NCBI GenBank assembly: GCA_020091685.1 | Contig: CM034594.1 | Coordinates: 62,001-126,000 of the forward strand | Length of the DNA stretch: 64,000 nucleotides | Source: Lutjanus erythropterus | Taxonomy: Eukaryota > Chordata > Actinopteri > Lutjaniformes > Lutjanidae | Direction: 5' to 3' | Shown: piece after piece, positions 49,493 through 62,100 of the stretch | Layout of the letters: every line of letters begins with the position of its first letter | How positions within the stretch are numbered: position 1 is the first letter of the stretch | Made by a program: the position numbers and the translations under genes | The notes under the pieces: generated by a model | The model's input: the letters and a program-made list of their open reading frames with translations, nothing else | The model's database searches: none | What the model was told of the DNA's origin: nothing

Positions 49493-52400
49493 CGTTTCAA
49501 ACTGAGATGAAGGGCTGCCTCTGGTACAGCAGGTGTCCTTCTCCAAGATTTACTGCTGATAATTAGACCAGACCTCAGAGAGTTTTCCTGTAAATGTCTA
49601 AATAAGAAACACTCCATCAGCATAGAGTCACAGTATCAGAAGTGAGCAACACACACACACACACACACACAGAAGCAGAGTACTGTGGAGTCATCTTCCC
49701 TGATCCATCCTGTCTGTCTCATTCACATCCTGTAAGACCTTCTGTCTGTCAATAACTCAACCATCATGATTAATTATCTCTCCTCTCTGAGGATCAGAAG
49801 AAGAGCTGCAGTGATGCAGATAAGTTGAAAATGCTACAACAGCTTTTTCATGTTTACTGAATCTAAAGCTTGTGTGAGACCATAATCCTCAGTGAGAAGT
49901 GGACGTGATGTGAAGTTGTTGCTTTTTAATGTGAGAACGAGTTGTTCTGATGATGAAAATGGTTTAAATAATTTAGCATTAATCAAATTCAGCATTCAAC
50001 ATTCAGTTGATATGTGCCAGCCTGCACACTGTTATACACAGCAGACACACACGTGCACCCCCATATCTCATTTCACATGAACTGCTCATGATCGATGACT
50101 GGCATTGTAAAATTCACATGTAGGTTCATGATGGAGCAGATAAGAAGACATAGAGAGAAAAAGACAAGAGACAATCAAACATTTCAGTATGAACTGAATC
50201 ATCATCATTATAAACAACTAGGAAGTCATAAAACATCTGGTACAATCTACATCTAGTACTATCAGTCTGAGAATAGTGTTGAATATGGATGAAGGGACAA
50301 CAGGTGGTGAATTTACTTCAGTCCAGCTGCTGAAAACAGAGCAGTTCTATTCCTGATGAAGTCCATTAAGAGGAACAACAGGAGTGAATTGTGTAGGTGG
50401 AAAAACGCAGAATGTTAACAGAGAGAAGCTGAATCCTTCACACAGCAGATGAAATATGTGTCAGTGACAAAGAGACTTAACAGAGGAAGAGAAAATGGGA
50501 GGACAGAAAGAAAAGAGCATATTCTGTTCAAATCTCACTGGTGACTCAGAGCTGATAAAGAAAATCTAAAAACTAGTGAGAGCAGAGAGGAAGAACTGAG
50601 AGAGAGCAACTTTCAAATCCAACAGTGAGTCAGCATGATTATTTCAAACTCCCTGATACTTGTCTCGAGTGTTCAGTCAGTGAAAGAGAAGATTTCCTTT
50701 ATCATACAGGAGGTGGTCGTCTGTACAAAAAACGTGAAAGTGATCCTTTTACCATATTTATCATGTTTGGAGGACTAACTTTCTCTTTTAGAGAGCCTGA
50801 TAACTCATCTGAAAAGTTACTAAGTCATTCAAAGTAACTATACTTGAGTTTATGTACGTAAGTTTTCACCCACAAGTTGTATATAAACACTGATCACATA
50901 GTGCCAAATATAGGCCTCAGTATTTGGATGAATACATTTTATGCTGAAGAAAGTTACATAATGACAGTTGACATTACATACATAAGTGCATTTGATCTCT
51001 GGTGTCCATGATGTCCCTGACTCATCATGTTTCCCTCCAGTTGCAAACCCAGCAGTGTGTTATCATATCCCTAAAGTCATGTAATCCATCCAGGGTGATC
51101 TTCCAACTGTTCCTCTGAACTCTTTTGTTCAACATGTCTGACTCAATCAAATGTCCAACAAATCAAACTCTGCCATGCATTTGTCCATAGTAGCAGACAT
51201 TAATGTAATAACTACTGTTACACTAATAAATGGCCAATAATGTAATAGAATTTCTGAACCAATAATGTAATCTTCAAACACTGTGGCCAGCTGATTTATA
51301 ATATGACCAATCAACAGAAGACAAAACCCTGACTGACAGAGCGTCTCCTCCTGCTCCTCCATTCTCTCACCTCTACAGTCAATTGATTTACTCATTGACA
51401 ATTGATGAGTTTCCATCCAGCTCTGATGAACCGATCTCAGCAAAGCAGAACTTTGGCAGCACTGAGACGATATTCTTAAACAGCTACGCCAGTACAGAGG
51501 AATAAACCTCATAATCATCCTAATTCATGCACAAATATCAGAGTGATGTTTTGTTATTCAACTGACAAAGCTGAAGATTAAACTCAGCTGTGAAGAGCTT
51601 TTTTCAGTGTTCCGTATATATCACAGGAAAGAGATTAAATTTATGTGCGACTCTGACACTTGCAAATCAATTTCACAGTCGAAAATGAATTTAGCTCTTC
51701 TTTTACATTACACACTATCAGAAATACACTTAAAACTACACAGCTACAAACTTGTGACTTTATTTATTCCCAAATGAATGAAAACCTCAATCTGTTCAGT
51801 GAGAGGTGAGGAAGAGCGAACAAAGGAGCAGGTGGCAGAAGAAAAGAATAAATTGGAGGAAATGGAGGAAGGCAAGATAAAGATGACAAAATACTGTTCA
51901 GTAATAGCCAAGAAATGAAAAAAACTGATGTAAAAGAAAATTATAAATAAATGATGAATGATTGTGATTCAAGGTGAGGAAAAAATATAAAATTATCACA
52001 ATGAGTTTCACACCTGGAAGCCTTAAATAAACGTAATAATCTATGACAGTTCTGCGTGTTTTCAGTTAAAATGAATGAACTGCTGAGATGGATCACATCT
52101 AAAGCTCTCTGAATCTGTCAAAGCAGAAAGCAGGACAGTGACAATGATGCAACTGAAGGAGACATGAAGAATTGTCCTGGTTTAAAGGACAAACGATGGA
52201 GGTCAGTCTGTGTGTGGTTGCTCTGTCTGTGGAGTCTGGTGGAGAAGAGACAGCTCAAAGTCCAACTACTCACAGGACACAAGAGAGCAGCTCCAACCCT
52301 CCAGCTGTTCAGCTTTGGACCAACTGTGAGGGAACATGGATAGACATGAGGGGACAGGACCAAGGACTAGACACTGAGGGGACACATTCAACATTCCTCT

Positions 52401-53329
52401 GGCTGAGTAAGAGGACAAACTGACTTCATAGAGTCATAAAGTTCACATCATGTGAGGATGTGGTCTTCATTTAGACTGAGGACTGCAGGGCTCTGACCTA
52501 CATCAGATACATTTACATAAAACTGATTTGTTTGATTAGAAGAATTTCAGTCTAAACTTCACCTCAGTGTGATCACACACAACACAGACTCACTCTGCTC
52601 TCCTGGTAGAAGTAAAAGTCAATCTCATTACCATTATCAGTTGATTTAATGATGATTTTCTTCATTCTGAATGATCATCAGTTTACCATCTGCTGGGCTA
52701 AAGTGTTGATCAGCTCAGCAGACGTGTTGAGATCCAACAGGATCAGACAGGTGTGAGACACAAAGGACAAAAACAGCTCTGCTCCAACCGAGGAGCTGAA
52801 ATAGAAAGTCCATACATAAACCTGCTGTCTGGATGTCATGAACACTAACAGAGAGACACACAGACATGTGCAGTCGTTGTTTTTGTTCATCTCTTTGTAA
52901 ATATTAAAATTCATCACTGAACACAGAAAACAACACAAGCACAAATGAAAATTCCTAAAATGCTCTGGATGAAATCATAACGGCTGCCGAGTTAACATAC
53001 ACATAGAATACGTTTCTATGACGATTCAGTAAAATTACATCTGTTATGCATCCATATGATATGATTGGAAGCTCCAGAAAAAGCTAATAAATAGACCTCA
53101 AGTAGGCAGTGTTTTTTCAAACTGTCAGGTCAAAAAGTAAACTTTCATACTGCATCATAATGTTATTTAAGGGTCAGAATTCATAATCACCATCCATTGT
53201 ACCGATATAAGACATGAAGGAAACCACGGCCTTTTCTACAATTTCATTACATGGTTTTGTTAAGTATTTGATTCTGATTTGTCAATTATGACATTCTAAA
53301 GGCTAAAACACAACGGTGCTCGGTGCTGT

Positions 53330-53490
53330 GTGTCGAAAAAAGCCGCCCTATTATTTTCTATGGACAAGCCCCACACAGGCAGTGGTGCTATTTATTTTGT
53401 AAGAACTGGGATAATGTACAGTGAGTGGGTCATTATTGTAAAATAAACCCCAACAGCGTGGTGCAGGATCCCGACACGAAGCTTAAAAAT
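53330..53490 (+). repeat. Fragment of a teleost palindromic repeat
   Basis: Contains gggataatgtacagtgagtg, ggtcattattgtaaaataaa and ccccaacagcg...gatcccgacacgaagc. From memory these form one arm of a common fish foldback element whose other arm repeats them inverted. The inverted arm is not found here, so this is a half element. Lies in a stretch private to copy B. Confidence 0.5.
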
Positions 53491-53928
53491 TAAAACATGG
53501 TTTTACTTCAGGCTTTCATCAGCTGTATTTTTTTTACATTTGTAAATAGTATTTATGATATAACAGTTCCCAACTTCTCCTCCCTCCACCCATCTGTCTC
53601 CTCCTTCTATCTGTCTCCATGCAAAATCACTCCTTCCATACTAATGAGCCATGGCCTATAGCTCTCCTTTACATGTTTACTCAAGTTCCCCTGATTCTTG
53701 GTATCTGAGCATGCATTCAGGAGGAGGATCTAGTTGTCATTCTTGTAGCAGCAGAATGCATAAGCACATATTGGTTCTCAACCCAATCCAATGGTTAGAT
53801 AGTGAAACCCATCTTAAAATCTTCTACTGAATTGTCATTCAACGCACTAAACACCAACCTCAAACAAATGCAGAAATTGTCCATTTAAACCCTAGGCAGC
53901 ACGCAACACTTGTTTACAGTTCTATCAA

Positions 53929-54276
53929 AGTTAGAAGATCGGTTCACATACTTTTCAAATATGTCTTCAAACAATAGTCACATTTCCACATGCACACTGA
54001 AATCACTGTTGGTTATTTGAGCACCAAGTGATCCATTCTTAAAGCAATGTACTATCGATTTACCTTGAAGGGATGTTGACCTTCCTGGTGTTACTCATCC
54101 ATTTCAGAATAATAATCCAGCTGAAATGTCTGAGTCAGTGTTTCTTCCTGAATGAAAACCAAGTCCTGTTCAACTGTATCTCACTTCTGAAGCTGTGTGT
54201 GTTCTGTGTGTTCTAAAGGCTCCCTGTGAGCTAACAAGGTTCTAGAATGTTGATGCATCATCAAAACCACAGAATG

Positions 54277-54335
<59 letters not shown>
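53929..54335 (+). repeat. TTAAAGG-type DNA-transposon relic, copy 3
   Basis: Equivalent to 44538-44996 in copy A, with a degraded start (gttagaagatcggttcacat). It ends in a (CA)n tract at about 54282-54335. Confidence 0.6.
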
Positions 54336-54336
<1 letters not shown>

Positions 54337-55186
54337 CACGCTATTGCACACACACACTCCACCTGCTTTGTGGTTGCATAAGGAGAGTGTAAAGTGTGGA
54401 GGCGACCACCATGATGACAGACGTCTCCTCTCTGCTTGGTTCCACTCAGCTGCCTGTCACTGACTCTTCATTAGAAAATGTTGGAGGTTAGAGATCTATT
54501 TACTGGCAAACAGTGAGATTTGAACAACAGACGAAGAAGAGAGGCAACAAGCTGAGAAAACGGTCAGTTATTGATCTGATTCCCCAAACCTCTCTGAACT
54601 TAAAAAGTCAGCAGGCTGAGTGATGAAACTCTGTTCCACTTGAATTTGTCCTAGAAAAACTTCCATTTGGAGGTTTTAGTTAAGTTTTAGTTTGTGAGAG
54701 GACTGATTATAGACTGACAGGAACACAAAAACACTTCACAGTCATTTCTACCAGCAGCCAGCAGACAAACACTCTTCAGAAGGCCTCTTCACCTTACTCT
54801 GACAAAGAGATACAGTCCAATTCAACTTCTGTGCAAGAAGAACAATTACTTGAACACTGCTGTGTGGAAAGCTGAATCCAGAGGATTACAAGATTTTAAC
54901 AGTAGCAGAGACAACACATCACATCACATTAGAGACTTTGTAAATCTTTTGACTTGAATAATTTTAAGATTGTAATTTTCTGTTTCGATACAGTACAATT
55001 TTAGCCTCCTTGCACCGTCACAACAATAGTGAACACAAGCAGGCACACATAGTTACCTAAACCATGAAATGATCTCCTCTGAACACCACTGTGACAAATC
55101 AAACTGTGTCCATCTGGTGTCTCAGTGGAACATCAAGTGTTGAAATGTGTAGGAGGCTGCTGTTATTGGCAGAGTCACAGATGTTA

Positions 55187-55330
55187 TATTAAAGGAGAAC
55201 GTTGGTATTTTTCAACCTGGGGTCTATTTCCTCATGTGCGTCTTCTGGTTTTGTAAAACATAAAATATGATGAGGTGTTTCTTGTTGCTTCACAAGTCTT
55301 GGTGGAACACAATTTATTAGAACGCACTTA
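55187..55330 (+). mobile_element. TTAAAGGAGAA-type transposon end fragment
   Basis: Starts atattaaaggagaacgttgg, then tatttttcaacctggggtct. It resembles a teleost repeat end 'aggagaac...atttttcaacctgg' (from memory). No matching opposite end; lies within sequence private to copy B. Confidence 0.45.
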
Positions 55331-55766
55331 AACATAAATGTGGTTTATGGGTTAAAATACTGGACTGTGTCTTTGCTTGCAGGGTAGTCTTCATGACATG
55401 ATATCATCCTGTTATATAGTTCAGTTAAAGTAATTTCAGACATCGAAGAAAAACGAGTGAGTGGTGCTTCTCTCATCACAGTACAGGAAAAAAGCCCTGT
55501 AAGGTTGAATGGGCTCGTCATGGCTGAGCATTAGCATGCAGATTGCAGTGAGCTGAGCTGACAGGATGAGTGGCTCAGCCAATAAAACCATGTTTGAAAG
55601 TGAAGGCTGTTCTTAATAACTTAAAGGTCTCTGGCAGCATTAAAATTGGGAGTCAAATAATGGAAGTTAAATAGGGGAAGTCAAAATGATTCAACTAATC
55701 TGTTAATGTTTCTACTTATGTTCTCAAACTGCATATGGGTTTGTGAGGGTGAGACTCTGCATGTTT

Positions 55767-55767
<1 letters not shown>

Positions 55768-55797
<30 letters not shown>

Positions 55798-55817
55798 AAA
55801 GGAGGCACACACAGACC

Positions 55818-55848
<31 letters not shown>
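55768..55848 (+). repeat. (TG)n and (CA)n tracts facing each other
   Basis: A TG run (55768-55797) and a CA run (55820-55848) lie about 22 bp apart, so they can pair as a hairpin. Frames across them (for example 55765-56394) merely translate simple repeat. Confidence 0.85.
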
Positions 55849-56145
55849 TCGATTGGTAAAGATTTTCCCTTTGCCTTGGATCTTTTCCATTTGGTGAAAA
55901 ATACACCTTATTATGAACTATTTTTGAAAAGTATAAATGATCTGCCATGTGCCATTACAGATGTTGGTGTGATTACTGACAGCAGGAAAACAGCAGCTGT
56001 AATTAATGACATTAACAATGGCTGCATGTCAGTGGAGCAGGACAGTCTACAGGGCCTACAGGAACATTCACTGACAGACAACACTGCTCACTTCAGTACC
56101 AACTTTAAAAAAAACAATTTTCACTCATTGATTCTTAATCTCTCC

Positions 56146-56300
56146 GGGCACCGTCTTACACCTGGTGCAAAGCCGCTGCAAAGCCGCAAGTGGTTTTGCT
56201 ATCTTACACCAGCGCAAGAGCCATTTTTGCCAGCAAAACGAAGGCGAAGGCGCAAAGTCTGTGGTCTTTCAGCACAAGATAGCACCCAGCATGTTTGGCC

Positions 56301-56335
<35 letters not shown>

Positions 56336-57071
56336 CTTCACAATCACAAAACACTTTCATTTATGTTCATTCTTTTCCTCACACGGGACTGTGAATTAGT
56401 AAAGTGTCATTTGAACATATTTTCTGTCAGCAATAAAGTGTAAATATTGAAGTTAAAAGCATGTGTGTGTCTCGCGCTTGGCTGAGACCCGCAGACACGT
56501 GTCCACAGTCACAGAACACCCTTCATTAATGTTAAACAGCTGTGCGTGCTTGTGTGTATTTAAAGATAAACTCACTAATAAGGAAAATGATTTTTTTTTT
56601 TTAGAATTATAAAGCCTAATAAATTTAAACAGACCTGCAAAGTGCACACAGGACGGGATCACATTTACACATGAAGCTGCTTTGGAGACATCTTGCCATC
56701 TACATATATTGCGCACTTCTCGAACCAGGAGATCTGTCACCTCGCTTTGAATATCTTTTCTCTTTGTTTTCTCCTGGTAAATCTGCCATCATGTTGCCAC
56801 CGCCTGCGCTGCTGGCACACCTGCCTCTTAATGGTGATGAGAGCTGACTTTCTGATTGGTTTATTGCATGTTTGGCTTAAACTCACCTGTAAATTAATGA
56901 GGGCACTTGGTCACACCTGATAGGTGTGTAAAGGAGGAGTACATGTAAAGGAGAGCTATAGGCCACCTTGGCACAAGGCGGCAAAAGTGGATTTGGACAC
57001 GCGTTGAATAAATTAAATCCATTGTGCTTCATGCTTTCCACTTGCGATTTAGATCAGCGTAAGATAGGGCC
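56146..57071. mobile_element. Non-autonomous hAT-like DNA transposon
   Basis: About 926 bp interrupts sequence that is continuous in copy A (near 47140). Ends are imperfect inverted repeats: GGGCACCGTCTTACACC at left and, reverse-complemented, GGCCCTATCTTACGCTG at right. Internal landmarks gcaaaagccgc-type repeats, ctttctgattggtttattgc and gcaaaagtggatttggacac match a familiar fish hAT MITE (from memory). It holds a (CA)n tract at 56306-56333. No transposase. A target-site duplication is not clear, so it has aged. The empty site in copy A makes the insertion firm. Confidence 0.75.
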
Positions 57072-57507
57072 TTCTGTCTTTCTCTGTGTTCCTCTGTTCA
57101 TTGTTGTCTCTGCACTCCTTCACTCTGAGCTCCCAGCAGTACAGGATGTCATTATGCAACATACAGGACCCAGATCACACTCAGAGCAGCAGATCTGCCC
57201 TGCTGGCAGTAAACACAGCTGGAGGCTACAAACTATGATCAAACTCAGAGCTACAAACAGCTCAGCATGACCACTCATCTGAGACATGTACAGCACTGCT
57301 GCTTCAGTATAAATGATAGACACAGATGAGCAGGAGATAATAAAGACAGAACAATGACTATTAGAGGCAATTTAATAAAATGTGAGAGCAGTTTAGTACA
57401 CGTGTTTTGTTTGGTTACTGTGAAGACTCATGGTGGGGATGATGACTGAAGTTAAAAGGAACAGATTGAAAGTTTAAAACAAAGGAAAACAGATATGAGA
57501 TAAGACC

Positions 57508-57810
57508 TTAAAGGGTCAGTCCTTGGCTATAATTATATTTGTTATTTATATTTTTTGTTTGTTTCTTTTATATGTGCTAAATCAAATCAAATGAAAAACC
57601 AAAACCTGCAGCTGACCTGTGTTAGTCACCCATGATGGTTCCTGTTCCACTATACACACAGTGCATCACACACACACACACACACACACAACACCCACAC
57701 ACCACACCACACCACACCAACACACCGAGAGAACAGTTCCTCTCTGTGAGATGTTGCTACTGGCTCTGAACAAACATCTATCTCTCTACAAAGTTCAGCC
57801 TGCTCCAGTG
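57508..57810. mobile_element. Copy-B-specific segment with TTAAAGGGTC end
   Basis: Copy A runs straight from gatgagacc to gaggttcagcc, while copy B has about 300 extra bp starting TTAAAGGGTCAGTCC. A perfect inverted 10-mer (GACCCTTTAA) lies at 58150-58159, hinting that the element may have spanned 57508-58159 and lost parts. It includes (CA)n (57665-57691) and a run of CCACA units (57693-57720). Confidence 0.5.
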
Positions 57811-58440
57811 GTTCAGCCTGAGGGTTTCTGTATAAAATATGACCATCCAGTATGAACTGCAGTCTGATCGCACAAAGTCTCACCTGTCAGCTACAACACA
57901 AGGCAACACTCTGGTGGTAACTGCTGAAATTATTGGCTGAACTCACCCAGAACTTCACTTTTACAGGACCCAGTTCCCCACAGTCTATAATGTTGGTATC
58001 CTGTATAATATATAGATTGTTTTAAAAATTCTAAATCTATTGTTATTGTATTGTATTCTATCGTTAATTATTAGTCCAGGATATCCCTACAATTTTGCAC
58101 CTCAAAATTATTGAGTCCCAAATGTTAATATAAATATATCACTATATCAGACCCTTTAAAGTCACAAACTTTTATTGTTTGTTCAAACATGGAGGCTTTT
58201 ACTGGCAGCTATAACATCATCAAGATAGAGACCAGGTGAAAGTTTCTCCTAATGACCTGGGAAGAGGGTCTGATGGGACTCTATTAAAATATTAACTATT
58301 AAACATATCTTGTAATCTACTCTAATACACCTCAAATCTAAAGTCTTTACTGTGCAAATTATTATTTCAAAATGATTGAAATAAAAAAGTGTTCAGCCTG
58401 TGGTACACATCAGCAGCATTTGAATATTAATTAGATACAC

Positions 58441-58860
58441 ACTGTTAATTGCAAAGCAAACAAGACTGGCTTCAAATCCCACAACAGGGAGTGAGCTGGA
58501 ATTCATTGAAGCTCACAGGTGGTGGCAGCAGTGTGGAGCACACAGCAGGGAGGTGAAATAATGCCTCAGTTCATGAGCAGGTCCAGTGGTGGCCTACGTT
58601 TGTCTGCTGTGCAGTCATTACGGTGATGATTCTGTGCACCACAGCTGTCTGAACAAAATATCCCTTTCGTGATCAAGAGAGAAGAGATGGAAGAGGAGGG
58701 TAGAGTTGATTTAATTCATATCTCATACACAGACAAACAGAGAGTGTTTTGCATAAAAACAACAGACAAAAATAAGGATTCAACCGGGCCTACATGCACC
58801 AAAACTCCCACAAATAATCTTTCTGAAACAATCGATACATAAAAAAGCACAGAAGGATTT
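58441..58860. other. Unique DNA right of the duplication
   Basis: No exon or repeat recognised. Sequence differs from what flanks copy A. Confidence 0.4.
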
Positions 58861-58863
58861 CAG

Positions 58864-59110
58864 GCTTTCCATTAAATTAAAGGTCATCTGGAAAGCTGTT
58901 CCACAGACTGGAGCATTAAATGTAAAAGAAACTTCTCCAGACTTCACTTTAATCCTTGAAACAGGTCTGTGTGAGACGACCTGAGAGACCTGTTTGGCTC
59001 ATAAGCACTGAGCAGGTCTGAGAGGTGTTGTGGAGTGGAACATTTAGTGCTTTAAAAACAAGAAGCAGAGCCTCTGAGTTGATGCTTAAGTCTCATAGAA
59101 GCTGAAGAAC
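58864..59110 (+). repeat. Fish interspersed repeat (LINE-like segment)
   Basis: Phrases such as ggaaagctgttccacagact, gacctgagagacctgtttgg and tagtgctttaaaaacaagaa match a very common teleost repeat ('gttccacagtc...ctgagagacctg...gtgctttaaaaacaa', from memory). It lies close to the LINE tail regions of such elements. Strand and clade uncertain. Confidence 0.5.
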
Positions 59111-62100
59111 TGATCTGAGAACTGGTATCATACACTCTAACCCTAACACATGGGAGATCCTGACAAACCTGGTCATCAGAGAACCTGTGAGACACCTTCA
59201 ACAGATTCAGATGACTCTGCAAAAGGACAAACTCCAGAATATGTTCCTGTTGAGGGAGAAGCAGACTGAAGTGGCAGCTTGTTAGGTTTGTTCAAGAGGT
59301 TCCTGTCTTCAAATGGTCACAGGTTCAATTCCCAGTGCTTCAGTGTTCACTCAATGCAAGACTACTTTTTAGTGTTGAACCATCAGTCACATACAGTCAC
59401 TCTTTCTCAGAGACAGCAGGAAGCCCTCCTGCCCTCAGGACAATATCGATCTCCACAAAAACTGCAACAAGTTGTAAAATGAGATATTTTTGTACATCTT
59501 CTTCTCTTCTCTCAAACTTCTGCAGATTGCAAATAAAATACATGCTGTAAAATACCAGAGAAGATGTTTTACCGCAGAAAAAAAAGCTATTAGCGTGACC
59601 AGACTGCTGAGAGTCTCCTCTATGCTGGTAAAAATAAAAATCCACTTCTCTGTCATTCTACACCTCTATAGAAACTGTGTCACAGTCCCTCTCTCCTCCA
59701 CACAGACACTAGAATATCATTCAGTTTGCACAAAAGGATTGAGAGGGAGAGGATACTACAGTGTATAACACAGTAAAAGAACAAATATTTTTTGATAGTT
59801 TTTAAAATTACCACAAAATGCTGGTAGCTAAACTCATTAAAAAGTTTCCTTGCCAACAGTGATGGTACTCTACAAAAGTGACCAAATGAATGAGTCATTA
59901 ATTAATCCACCTCTATCAAACAGCTGGAGAGAATTTCAATTATTACAAATCAGTTTAATCACAAGGTTAATTACTACCACACTTGCAGGTTTAGTCATTA
60001 TTTAGGTGTACCTCTACTACTGGTTTAATACTCACATATCCACAAGTAAAACTAACTTTACTCTCTTTAACATCCATACTGCAGTTTCTGTGAACACCAG
60101 TTCTACTACATGAATATGCTTTACGTTTTCCAGTCAGTGTGTCTTAATATTGGATGAGTGATGAAGTCCAGAGGCCTTGTTGTTCTTGGTGGAATTGAAG
60201 TGTAAAAGCTCACTGAGCAGCTTTAAATACATGTAATCCAACAGAGCCCTGGGGTGGCAGCATTAGAGAGATGAAACAGACCCGGAATGAAGAGTTTGCA
60301 GGAGGCTGACTGCAGTTAATGAAACACTAATGTGTGCAGAGACAATGAATTTATTCCTACATAATACTGAAGAGGCAACGTGACTGTAGGCTATTTGTAC
60401 TGGCTGCAATGAGGAGATTATAACTCAAGCAGTCTTAAAAACAGAAGACCAATTATTAGTAAATACCATGAAAGAAAGAAAAAAAAACTTGTTCTCATTG
60501 TCTAACAGTTTTACCTCCATTATGTGTTGTCATTATGTGGTGTTCTGTAGGATAACTTAAGTTAACCAGAATTTTGTAAACATTAACAGCAGGTACAGTG
60601 GTGATATTCAGAATTTGTGCTGTGGTCTCATCACTTCATGCAAGCACAAATGTCAAATATCAAACTTTCCCCCAGAGCAAACCTGCCTCTGACCAAGTCA
60701 ATATAAACACACATTTCACTCACACAGAATCAGGGTGCAGCTATTGTGTTAGCTGGCTCTTAGAGGGACCTTTTCTTTCCTACATAGCTCTGATGGTACA
60801 TTTCTAGGTTAAGTGGTGATCACAATATAACCTGACAGGGAGACTGGTGGCAGGTTGTATTCTGTATCCACATTATTTGAATTTATATACATAAAAATGA
60901 AATTGTCTGTTTCTTGAATTCTTTATTTCATTTCTTTCTGTCTTCTTTTCTGTTTTCTCCTTCTCTGTCACTTTTATCTCACTTGATCTTTCTCCCTCTC
61001 CCATATTAAAATCATATTTTCAAAATAAAGTCTAGGCATGTCAAGTATTTTCCACAATTTTCTGTCAAAATCAATTTTTACAAAACAGTCACTGTTTCTT
61101 GTTTTTGTTTTTGCATTCATTCAGTTCTTTTCCTCCCCCTCCTCTTTGTCTGTCCTGCTCTGGGTGATAAGGAAGATCGATCCAGCTGCTTTCAGAAGGT
61201 TGGAGAGAGAACAAAGTTTCTGTGACAAACACTGTGGTGAAGCTGATGAGTGAACCTGAGTGATGAAAAGGCAAATGTTGCTGTCGTATCTGCAGCTCTG
61301 GACTGAAAATGCTGAGGCTGTTAGTCTTTTACTTTAGTTCCGCTAATGGCAAATCCTCACACCTGTCAGATCCTCTGATTTGAGAGAAACTTTGACAATA
61401 AAATGTTCAAGTAAGAATTCAAAAGAAAATTCTCAAGGTGCATCCAAGGTAGGAAATGTTCTCTTCACAAATTCTGTAATATATTTTGGGTTATTCTCTG
61501 ACACTCTTCTTCATGTTTGTAATGTGAGAAAATCTCACACTATGACTTGATGTAGTATTTGATAAAGATGATGTCATTATTCTTTCACAGACTCAGACTT
61601 GATTGAATGATGATAATAATCATATTAGGAGGAAAATTGTTGAACTGGATCAAATCCTCATTGATGATGGAGTGGGCTGTGGAGCTGTTATCTGAGTGAC
61701 TCATACTTTCTTTCTGCACCCAGTTTCTATCACCCAAACACACCCGGAGTGTCTGCTGGTCTTTGTATGTTTACCCCTTTTTCCTCTTATGTTTGTTTCC
61801 AAACAGAAATGCAGCATGAAATTATTGAGAGTGGAGCCACTGAGTCAGTCTATTTGAAAGAATTACAGCCTGAAAGGCTGAAGAGGGAATGGCTGTACTT
61901 ACTCACAGACCTACACTTATGTATGAAAAGAACAGCGTGTTATGTACTGATGAAGAGATAAATGTGCTCCTACAGACACACATCAGTTTGATAAATATGT
62001 TCCTGTGTGTGTCTGAGTGCAGACTGATGAATCATCAGTGAATGAAAAGAGACATCAGGTGATAAACGTCCAGCTGCTGCTTTGTCAGTCACTACAATGT

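Larger units (their letters stand above)
49039..58440 (+). repeat. Tandem duplication, copy B
   Basis: Same-strand copy of 40450-48506. Private to B are extra sequence at about 49188-49278, 50060-50270, 52966-53880 and 54868-55350 (with a TTAAAGGAGAA end), a hAT-like element (56146-57071) and a TTAAAGGGTC-bounded segment (57508-57810). B lacks about 65-75 bp present in A near 47188-47255, between short GAGC repeats. After 58440 the sequence continues into unique DNA. No recognisable gene. Confidence 0.9.

Noticed and set aside
55765-56394. 209-codon plus-strand frame
   Set aside because: Rich in translated TG/CA repeat and running into the hAT-like insertion; no domain, and copy A does not share the frame.
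59320-59345. ggttcaattcc resembling a polymerase III B box
   Set aside because: No A box at the right distance and no cloverleaf or SINE body around it.
61749-61961. Frame after an acceptor-like ttgtttccaaacag
   Set aside because: No recognisable family, no donor pattern and no supporting second exon; likely chance.
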